DNA from: Chloroflexales bacterium ZM16-3
GTDB lineage: Bacteria; Chloroflexota; Chloroflexia; Chloroflexales; Chloroflexaceae
Direction of reading: 5' to 3'
NCBI GenBank assembly: GCA_004138175.2
Contig: RYFE02000014.1
Span: 1-64,000, forward strand
Length of the DNA stretch: 64,000 nucleotides
In this document: piece after piece, positions 1 through 8,800 of the stretch
How positions within the stretch are numbered: the first letter of the stretch is position 1
Layout: each line of letters starts with the position of its first letter
Made by a program: the position numbers and the translations under genes
The notes under the pieces: generated by a model
What the model was told of the DNA's origin: nothing
Database searches by the model: none
The model's input: the letters and a program-made list of their open reading frames with translations, nothing else

Positions 1-2
1 GC

Positions 3-992
3 GAGAAGACCGGCTACCCCCGCGAGACCCTGGAGCTGAGCATGGATATGGAGACCGACCTCGGCATCGACTCGATCAAGCGCGTCGATATTCTGGGCAC
101 CATGCAGACCCGCTTCACCCTCCCCCGCCTCGCCCCCGAGGAGCTCGCTGAGCTGCGCACCCTCGCCCAGGTCGTCGAGCATCTCCAGCGCGCCGCCGAC
201 GGGGCGAACGCGCCAGTCGTTCTCGCCAGGTCACTGCCGACGCCCGTGCCGCAGTGGGCCGTCGCCACCGCGCCTGCCACCCTGGTGCGGCTGCCCGCGC
301 CGGATCTGCTGGAGGCGTCGGTGCCGAATGGCTGGAGCTGTGTGATCACCGACGATGGCACGGACGCCGCCGCCGCCTCGGCCGCCGCCCTCGCCGAGCG
401 CGGCTGGCAGCCGGTGGTGCTGCGGCTGCCCGCTTCCCTGGTTGGCGCGCGGCCCGCGCTGCCGCCCAGCGTGGGACGGGTGGACCTTCAGGATCTGAGC
501 GAGGGCCAGCTTGAGCAGGCCCTGCGCACGATCAGCGAGAGCTACGGCCCGGTCGGCGGGTTCATCCACCTGCACCCGCAGCCCGCATCCCTGGCCCCAT
601 CCAACGGCCTGCTCAGCGAGGCCGAGCAGCAGATCGTGAAAATGGTCTTCCTGGCCGCCAAGCAGCTCTCGCCCGCCCTGACGGCGGCGGGGCGCGCCGG
701 TCGCCCGCTGTTTATGGCTGTCACCCGCATGGACGGCGAGCTAGGCACCGGCATGGCCCGCCAGATCAGCCCGGTCAGCGGCGGGCTATTCGGCCTGGTA
801 AAGACCCTGCGCCAGGAGTGGCCCGGCGTCTTCTGCCGCGCGGTTGATATCAGCCCGGACAGCAGCGCCGCGCAGGCCGCCCGGCTGATCGCCGCCGAGA
901 GCGCCGACCCCGACGCACGGCTGACCGAGGTGGGCCACGGCCCACAAGGCCGCGTCACCCTCGCCGCCGACCTGCCCATCGGTGGCGCGTGA
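3..992 (+). CDS. pfaA: PfaA-like PUFA synthase, C-terminal ACP and start of KR region (5' partial)
   Basis: The reading frame is already open at the window edge, so the gene begins upstream. The first residues form an acyl carrier protein ending: the phosphopantetheine motif LGIDSIKRVDIL is centred near position 70, with the serine that carries the arm. A proline/alanine linker and the structural half of a PfaA-type ketoreductase follow (about residues 100-330). In the PfaA family, tandem ACPs precede KR and DH domains in one chain that builds long polyunsaturated acyl chains from malonyl units. Here the frame stops at 990-992, just before the Rossmann glycine motif, which begins in another frame at 989. 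This is either a 1-base frameshift or a natural split joined by a GTGA overlap. The ACP assignment is secure. Whether the product is a PUFA or a related polyketide is inferred. Confidence 0.85.
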   Translation, partial: EKTGYPRETLELSMDMETDLGIDSIKRVDILGTMQTRFTLPRLAPEELAELRTLAQVVEHLQRAADGANAPVVLARSLPTPVPQWAVATAPATLVRLPAPDLLEASVPNGWSCVITDDGTDAAAASAAALAERGWQPVVLRLPASLVGARPALPPSVGRVDLQDLSEGQLEQALRTISESYGPVGGFIHLHPQPASLAPSNGLLSEAEQQIVKMVFLAAKQLSPALTAAGRAGRPLFMAVTRMDGELGTGMARQISPVSGGLFGLVKTLRQEWPGVFCRAVDISPDSSAAQAARLIAAESADPDARLTEVGHGPQGRVTLAADLPIGGA

Positions 993-2698
993 TGGTCAGC
1001 GCCGATGATCTCTTCCTGGTTAGCGGCGGGGCGCGCGGAATCACCGCCGCCTGCGTGATCGGCATGGCCCGCCGCTTCGGCTGCGGCTTCGTGCTGCTGG
1101 GACGCACGCCGCTCGCGCCGCCGCCCGCGTGGGCCGAGCCAGGGCTCGACGACGCAGCCCTCAAGCAGCGTATCGCAGCGGACATGACGGCGCGGGGCGA
1201 GCGCCCGCTGCCCGCCGCCATCCAGCGGGCCTGGCGCGATATCCGGGCCAATCAGGAGATCGCCGCGACCCTGCGCGCGGTGACGAAGGCGGGAGGGCGC
1301 GCCCGCTACGTCTGCGCGGATGTGGCCGACGAGGCGGGGCTGCGCGCCGCCCTGGCCGATGTCGGCCCGATCAGCGGAGTCATCCACGGCGCGGGCGCGC
1401 TGGCCGATAAGCGCATCGAGCAGAAGACCGGGGCCGACTTCGACTCTGTCCTCGGCCCGAAGATCGGCGGGCTGCGCGCCCTGCTGGCCGTCGCCCCGCC
1501 CGGCGGGCTGCGCCACCTGGTGATCTTCTCGTCGGCCGCCGGCTTCTACGGCAACCTCGGCCAGAGCGACTACGCGATCGCCAACGAGATCCTGAACAAG
1601 GCCGCCTACCAGATTCAGCGCGACCACCCGGCCTGCCAGGTGCTCTCGCTCAACTGGGGGCCGTGGGACGGCGGCATGGTCACGCCAGCGATCAAGGCGC
1701 TGTTCGCCCAGCGCCAGATCGACGTTATCCCGGTCGATGGCGGGGTGGAGGTGCTGCTGACCGCGCTAGAGGCAGACCGCCCCGGCGTGCAGCTGGTGGT
1801 GGGCAGCCCCATGCGCGCCGCGCCCGCCCCGCTCGACAGCGCGCTGATCAAGCAGCGCAGCTCGCGCCAGATCAGCGTCGAGGCAAACCCCTTCCTAGCC
1901 GATCATATGATCGGCATCCACGCCGTGCTGCCAGCGACGACCGCCGCATCCTGGATGATCGCGGCCTGCCAGCAGCTTCACCCCGGCTACCGCCTGCGCC
2001 GCTGCGACGGCTTCCAGGTGCTGAAGGGCGTGGTCTTCGATGAGCAACTGGCCGGGCGCTACCGGCTGGAGCTGAGCGAGACGGCTAAGGATGCGCCAGC
2101 GGGGATTGTGCAGCTCGACGTGCTGATCTCCAGCGTCACCGCCGAGGGCCGCCCGCGCTACCACTACCGGGCGTGCATTGAGCTGGGCCGCGAGGTGGAC
2201 GCGCCGCCCACGCTGGCCGGGCTCGACCTGGCCGAGCGCGACGCCCACGACGGCGCGATTCTCTACGCCGACGGCACGCTGTTCCACGGGCCGAGCCTGC
2301 GGAGTGTCCAGCGCGTGCTGCACATCGACAGCGCGGGCCTGACCCTGCGCTGCGCCCTGCCCACGCTCAGCGCCGAGGCCCAGGGCCAGTTCCCAGCGGG
2401 CGACTTCAACCCCTTCGTCGCCGACGCGCTATTTCAGGCATGCCTAATCTGGGTGCGCCGCACGTACAACGCCGCCAGCCTACCGCTGGGCTGGGCATCC
2501 GCCGAGCAGCACCTGCCGCTGGCCTTCGACACACCGACCTACCTAACCCTGGCGGTGCGCGAGGCCAACGAGCAGCGGCTCGTCGCCGACATCGCCGCCC
2601 ACGATGCGGCGGGCCGGGTGGCCCTCCAGCTGCGCGGCGTCGAGGCGGCAGTCAGCCGCCAGCTCAACCGGCTGTTTGCGCACGCGGGCACGTTATAG
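989..2698 (+). CDS. pfaA: PfaA-like synthase continuation: ketoreductase plus PS-DH-like dehydratase
   Basis: This is a 569-residue frame opening with GTG that overlaps the previous stop by four bases. Residues 1-300 are the catalytic half of a ketoreductase: the nucleotide motif SGGARGIT near residue 12, then SSAAGFYG and the active tyrosine in DYAIANE. Residues about 300-560 resemble the C-terminal polyketide-type dehydratase of PfaA, with the hot-dog start NPFLADHMIGIHAVLP and a later GPSLRSVQ motif. In the family the KR reduces the 3-keto group and the DH removes water. No convincing ribosome site precedes the GTG, so translation would rely on coupling to the upstream frame, or the two frames are one gene broken by a 1-base indel. 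Both belong to one ancestral PfaA. Confidence 0.85.
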   Translation: MMVSADDLFLVSGGARGITAACVIGMARRFGCGFVLLGRTPLAPPPAWAEPGLDDAALKQRIAADMTARGERPLPAAIQRAWRDIRANQEIAATLRAVTKAGGRARYVCADVADEAGLRAALADVGPISGVIHGAGALADKRIEQKTGADFDSVLGPKIGGLRALLAVAPPGGLRHLVIFSSAAGFYGNLGQSDYAIANEILNKAAYQIQRDHPACQVLSLNWGPWDGGMVTPAIKALFAQRQIDVIPVDGGVEVLLTALEADRPGVQLVVGSPMRAAPAPLDSALIKQRSSRQISVEANPFLADHMIGIHAVLPATTAASWMIAACQQLHPGYRLRRCDGFQVLKGVVFDEQLAGRYRLELSETAKDAPAGIVQLDVLISSVTAEGRPRYHYRACIELGREVDAPPTLAGLDLAERDAHDGAILYADGTLFHGPSLRSVQRVLHIDSAGLTLRCALPTLSAEAQGQFPAGDFNPFVADALFQACLIWVRRTYNAASLPLGWASAEQHLPLAFDTPTYLTLAVREANEQRLVADIAAHDAAGRVALQLRGVEAAVSRQLNRLFAHAGTL

Positions 2699-2713
2699 GT
2701 TGCCGCCGGACAG

Positions 2714-2850
2714 CCCTCACCCCCCCTGCCCCCTCTCCCGCGTTGCGGGAGAGGGGGGGCGTACAGCGCCAATATAGTCAGATGGCACAGGTATGCGCTA
2801 GAGTTCCCCCTCTCCCGCCGCAGCGGGAGAGGGGGACAGGGGGTGAGGGC
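2714..2850. repeat. Two head-to-head copies of the GC-rich palindromic repeat between the pfa genes
   Basis: Most of the 178-bp gap between the synthase genes is two copies of one element in opposite orientation, 2714-2759 and 2804-2850. Each has a hairpin core (CCCCTCTCCCGC...GCGGGAGAGGGG) and a CCCTCACCCCC / GGGGGTGAGGG tail. The same element recurs inside the next gene at 3346-3391, 4262-4361, 5470-5521, 7162-7206 and 7380-7429. Confidence 0.85.
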
Positions 2851-2876
2851 GTATACGAACCCTACGAAGGAAATCC

Positions 2877-5800
2877 GTGGAGCCTATCGCAATCATCGGC
2901 CTCGGCTGCCTCTTCCCCGGCGCCGATGGCCCGGCCGCCTTCTGGCAGAACCTAGTGGACGGCGTCGACTCGACCAGCGTGGCGACCGAGGCGGAGATCG
3001 GGGCCGACCCGGCGCTCTTCTTCGACCCGGCCCGCCAGCAGGCCGATGGCTATGCCTACGGGCGCGGCGGATTCGTGCGCGGGTTCAGCCTCGACCCGGC
3101 GGGCCTGGCGCTCTCCGCCGAGCAGCTGCGCGGGCTCGACCCGCTCTACCAGTGGGCGCTGCATGTGACCCGCCAGGCCCTCGCCGACAGCGGCTACCTG
3201 GAGCGGGCTGAGCTGCTCGGGCGCTGCGGGCTGGTGCTGGGCAACCTCTCCTTCCCGACCCGCTCCTCGCGCCGCCTGCTGGCCCCGCTCTACGCGGGCG
3301 CGGTGGAGGAGGCGCTGGATGAGATGTTGGCAGGCAGCGACTCGACTCCCCCTCTCCCGCCGCAGCGGGAGAGGGGGCTGGGGGGTGAGGGCGCAAACCC
3401 CATCAACGCAGGCATCTCCGGGCGGCCGGCCGCCGTGGTGGCCGAGGCGCTCGGGCTAGGCGGGCCGCGCCTGGCCCTCGACGCCGCCTGCGCCTCGTCG
3501 CTCTACGCGCTCGGGCTAGCCTGCGACTACCTGAACGCCGGCAAGGCTGACCTCATGCTGGCCGGGGCGGTCAGCTGCGCCGACCCACTGTTTGTGCTGA
3601 CGGGCTTCTCGATCTTCAAGGCGTACCCGCCCGAGGGCGGGGCCAGCCACCCGCTCGACCGCAGCTCGCGCGGGCTGACGGCTGGCGAGGGTGCGGGCAT
3701 GTTCGCGCTCAAGCGGCTGGCCGACGCCCAGCGCGACGGCGACCGGATCTATGGCGTCGTGCGCGGGGTGGGCCTATCGAACGACGGCGCGGGCAAGCAC
3801 GTGCTGGTGCCCAACCCCAAGGGCCAGCAGCTGGCCTTCGAGCGGGCCTACGCCGCCGCCGGGGTGCCGCCGCAGAGCATCATGTATGTCGAGTGCCACG
3901 CCACCGGCACCCCCGTCGGCGACATCGTCGAGCTGAACAGCATGGAGCGCTTCTTTGGCGCCCACGGCCACGCGCCCAGAATCGGCTCGGTCAAGTCGAA
4001 CTTCGGCCACCTGCTGACGGCGGCGGGCATGGCCGGGATGCTCAAGGTGCTGCTGGGCATGGCCCACGGCCAGATCCCGCCGACGCTGGGGATATCCGAC
4101 CCGCTGGCCTCGCAGGGCGGCGCGGTCGGCGGCGCTGGCACCGTGCGCGCCCTCGCGCCCTGGCCCAGCCTGCCCGGCCCGCGCCGCGCCGGGGTCAGCG
4201 CCTTCGGCTTCGGCGGGACGAACGCGCACGTCGTGCTGGAAGGGTATGCGGAGAGCCGGACGGCCCTCACCCCCAGCCCCTCTCCCGCTGCGGCGGGCGA
4301 GGGGAGTCGGACTCCCCCCTCGCCCGCCGCAGCGGGAGAGGGGGGCAGGGGGGGTGAGGGCCTTCAGCTCGTGATCACCGGCATGGACGCCTGCTTCGGG
4401 CCGTACCCGGATATCGCCGCCCTCGACCGGGAGCTGTACGCCGGGGAACGCACCATTGGGCCGCCGCCGTCTGGCCGCTGGCATGGGATGCCGGACAGGG
4501 CTGCGCCTGATGGGGCGTATCTGGCCGGTTTCGACTTTGACTTCCTGCGGGCCAAGATCCCGCCCGACCCCGCCGACCAGCCGCTTCCCCAGCAGCTCCT
4601 GCTGCTCCAGGTGGCCGACCGCGCCCTGCGCGATGCGGGCGTCAGACCCGGCGCACACGTCGCGGTACTGGTGGCCATGGAGGCCGAGCCAGCCATGCAC
4701 CAGCTACGCGGGCGGCAGGATCTAGGCTGGCAGCTACCGGAGATGCTGGCGCGGGCCGGGGTCGAGCTGGACGACGCTGAGCGCGAGGAGCTTGAGACCC
4801 TGCTGAAAGACGCCCTCCACCCGCACGCCCAGGTCAACCAGTACGTCAGCTTCATCGGCAACATCATGGCCTGCCGGGTGGCCGCCCTCTGGGATCTCAG
4901 CGGCCCGGCCTTCACCGTCTCGGCAGATGAAAGCTCGGCCTTCCGCGCCCTGGAGCTGGCCCAGATGATGCTGGCCCGTGGCGAGCTAGAGGCGGTCGTG
5001 GTGGCTGCGGTAGATCTGGCAGGCAGCGTCGAGCGAGCGACGCTGGACGCCGCCGCCGGGCTGGCGGGCCGGGCGATAGGCGAAGGCGCAGGGGCGCTGG
5101 TGCTGCGCCGCGCCGCCGACGCGCGCCGGGCGGGCGAGCGGATCTACGCCACGGTTGACGCGGTGGCGCTTGTGGGCGGCGGTAGGGGCGGCTCACGAGC
5201 CGCCCCTACCGCCGCCGCCCCTACGGCCCTCGCAGCCCGGCATGCCCTCTCCGCCGCCGGGGTGCGCCCGGACGAGGTGGGCTACCTAGAGCTGAGCAGC
5301 GGGTGTCCCGCCGAGATCGAAGGGCTGAGCCAGACATACGGCCCATCCGACAACCTGAGCTGCGCCGTCGGCTCAGTCACCGAGAGCATCGGCCACTGCG
5401 GCGCGGCTGCCGGTATCGCCGCCCTCATCCGTGCGGCCCTCAGCCTAGATGGGAAATATCTGCCGGGATCTCCCCCCTCGCCCGCCGCAGCGGGAGAGGG
5501 GGGCGGGGGGGGTGAGGGCCGCCACCCCTTCTACCTCGCCGAATTCGCACGGCCATGGCTGGCCCGGCGCGGCCAGCGGCGGCGGGCGGCGGTCAGCGGG
5601 CTCGACCACACTGGCGGCGCGGCCCACGTGCTGCTCTCCGCCGAGCCGGATTCCGCCGCGCGGCCCGCAGCCTTCGCCCGGCGCAGCCGGGTCTGGCTCA
5701 TCCCCCTGGCCGCCGACGGCCGCGCCGACCTGCTGGCCCAGCTTGATAGGCTTGAGACCCAGGCCGACACGCCGCTGGAGGAGCTGTCGCGCCAGGCCAT

Positions 5801-8800
5801 CCGTATCTACATGGGGCGATCCGCCACCCCCTACGCCCTCTCCCTTATCGCCCGCAGCGGCGAGGAGCTGCGGCGCGAGCTACGGTTCGCCCGCGCTGGC
5901 GTCGCCGCCGCCTTCGACCATGGCCGCGACTGGGAGACGCCCCTGGGCAGCTGCTTCAGCGCCCGCCCGCTCGGCCCGCAGGCCGGGCTGGCCTTCGTCT
6001 ACCCCGGCGCGTTTAGCGCCTACCCCGGCCTCGGGCGCGAGCTGTTCCAGCTCTTCCCCAAGCTGCACGCGCGCATGGACGAGCTGCTCGCCGATGCGCC
6101 CGCCGTCCTCGGCGAGCACAAGCTGTACCCGCGACGCCAGCACGCGCCGACGCCCGCCGACATCGGCCAGGATAAGGCGGCCCTGCGCGGCGACCCGCTG
6201 GGCATGATCCAGGCCAGCCTGAGCTTTAGCCTGCTACTCACCGCCGTCCTGCGCGAGCAGTTTGGCCTGCGGCCCCAGGCGGCCCTCGGCTACAGCATGG
6301 GCGAGGCGAGCATGCTCTGGTCGCTCGGCGCGTGGCGGGCCGATGACACCGCCCTCCAGCGGCTGCGCGAGTCGCCGCTGTTCACCCGCCGCCTGACTGG
6401 CAGGCGCGAAGCTGCCCGCGAGTACCTGGGCGTATCTGCCGACGGGCCGGACGACGTTTGGTGTATCTACATCGCCCAGGCCACGCCCGAGGCCGCCCGC
6501 GCTGCCCTATCCGGCGAGGGGCGGGCATTCCTGACCCTTATCAACACGCCGGGCGAGGTGGTGATCTCTGGCGCGCCCGATGCCGTGCAGCGGGTGATCG
6601 CCGAGCTAGGCTGCGAGGCGTTCCGCGCGCCCTTCGACACGGTAATGCACTGCCCGGCCATGCACTCCGAGTACGAGCTGCTGGTCGAGCTAAACCGCCT
6701 GCCGATGGACGAGGCCCCCGGCATCACCTTCTACGGCGCGGCCGACTACGCCCCGCTGCCGCAGGACCCCGAGCAGATCGCCCAATCCCTGGCCCGCGCC
6801 ACCTGCCAGCCGGTCGACTTCCCGCGCCTGGTCGAGCGGGCCTACGCCGACGGCGCACGGATCTTTGTTGAGCCCGGGCCAGCCAGCGCATGCACCCGCT
6901 GGGTCGGCACGATCCTGGCGGGCAAGCCCCACGTCGCCCTCGCCCTTAACCGCCAGGGCTCCGACGACGCCGCGAATGTGCTGTCCGTGCTGGCCCGCCT
7001 CGTCACCCAGCGCGTGCCGCTCGACCTGACAGCCCTGCTGCCGGCCGAGCCGCCGCCCGCCCCGGCGCGATCCCTGGTCAAGACGATCACCCTCGGCGGC
7101 GGCGACATCCCCGCCGCCCTGCGCGGCGAGCGGGGCAGAGCAATCTTGGTGGCCGGGCGGCCCTCACCCCCCAGCCCCCTCTCCCGCTGCGGCGGGAGAG
7201 GGGGGGCCGAGCATGTTTTGGAAGAGAAGGAGTGTCCTGTGCTGGAAGAAACGCCCGTGGCCGTCCCGCCCACCATCGCCGGCCACCGCGCCCTGCTCCA
7301 GCGCCGCCACGCCGAGCTGCTGGCTGTGGCAGATCGATTGCGGGAGAGTCCCGCCAGCACGGCGGGCGCTCAAGCTGAAGCTCCCCCTCTCCCGCCGCAG
7401 CGGGAGAGGGGGTCGGGGGGTGAGGGCCAATCCCTCCCCATTATCTGGGACACCGCCGAGCTGCTGGAGTTCGCCGAGGGCGACATCGCCAGGGTCTTCG
7501 GCTCCGAGTACGCCGTTATCGACGGCTACTCGCGCCGCGTGCGCCTGCCCCTGCCGCCCTACCTGCTGGTCAGCCGGGTGACGAAGCTGGACGCCCGTCG
7601 CGGCGAGTTCAAGCCCTCCACCGTCACCACCGAGTACGATATCCCTCATGATGCGTGGTACTCGGTCGATGGCCAGCCGCCGCTCGCCATCGCCGTCGAG
7701 TCCGGCCAGTGTGACCTGCTGCTGATCAGCTATCTGGGGATCGACTTCTCGTGCAAGGGCGAGCGGGTCTACCGCCTGCTCGACTGCACCCTAACCTTCC
7801 TCGACGAGCTGCCCAAGGACGGCGAGACCCTGCGCTACGATATCAGCATCAACTCCTTCGCCCAGAGCGGCGACACGCTGCTCTTCTTCTTTAGCTACGA
7901 GTGCTTCGTGGGCGAGCGCATGGTGCTGAAGATGGACGGCGGCTGCGCCGGGTTCTTCACCGACGCTGAGCTGGATGGCGGGCGCGGCGTGGTCGACTCG
8001 CGCGACGATATCGCCCAGCGCCGCCGCGCTATCCGCCAGACGTTTGCCCCGCCGCTGCGCACGTTCCGCCGCTCGCTCAGCGATGCCGACCTCGACCTGC
8101 TGATCGCCGGGCGGATCGCCGCCTGCTTCGGCCCGGCCTACGACCAGCGCGGGCGCAACCCCTCGCTACGCCTGCCCGCCCGCCAGATGCTCATGCTCAA
8201 CCGCGTGACCAGCATCGACCCGCAGGGCGGCAACTGGGGGCTCGGTCTGGTGATCGGCGAGCAGGATCTGACCCCCGAGATCTGGTTCTTCCCCTGCCAC
8301 TTCAAGGACGACCAGGTGATGGCTGGCTCACTGATGGCCGAGGGCTGTAGCCAGCTGCTCCAGATCTACATGCTCTCGCTCGGCCTCCAGGCATACACCT
8401 TCGACGCCCGCTTCCAGCCGGTGCCGAACGTCTCCCAGGTGGTCGTCTGTCGCGGCCAGGTGCTGCCCTGCACCGCGGTTATGACCTATCGACTGGAGGT
8501 GACGGCGCTCGGCCTGGAGCCGCAGCCCTACGCCTACGCCAACATCGACGTGATCCTGGACGGGCGGGTGGTGGTGCGCTTCCGCGATCTGGCGCTCCAG
8601 CTCACCGAGAAGAACCCACAGGTCGCCCCGCCCCTCGCCCTGGAGCGCCCCGCCACCGCGCAGCCGCCGCGCTACGACGAGGCGGCCATCCAGCAGTTCA
8701 CCACCGGCTCGATCGCCGCCTGCTTCGGCCCCGAGTACGCGATCTACAACAGCCGCCGCGCCCCGCGCAACCCCAACGGCGACCTCCAGCTGATCAGCCG

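Noticed and set aside
542-1627. 361-residue open frame on the minus strand
   Set aside because: It spans the PfaA split on the opposite strand; composition is shadow-like and no motif is present.
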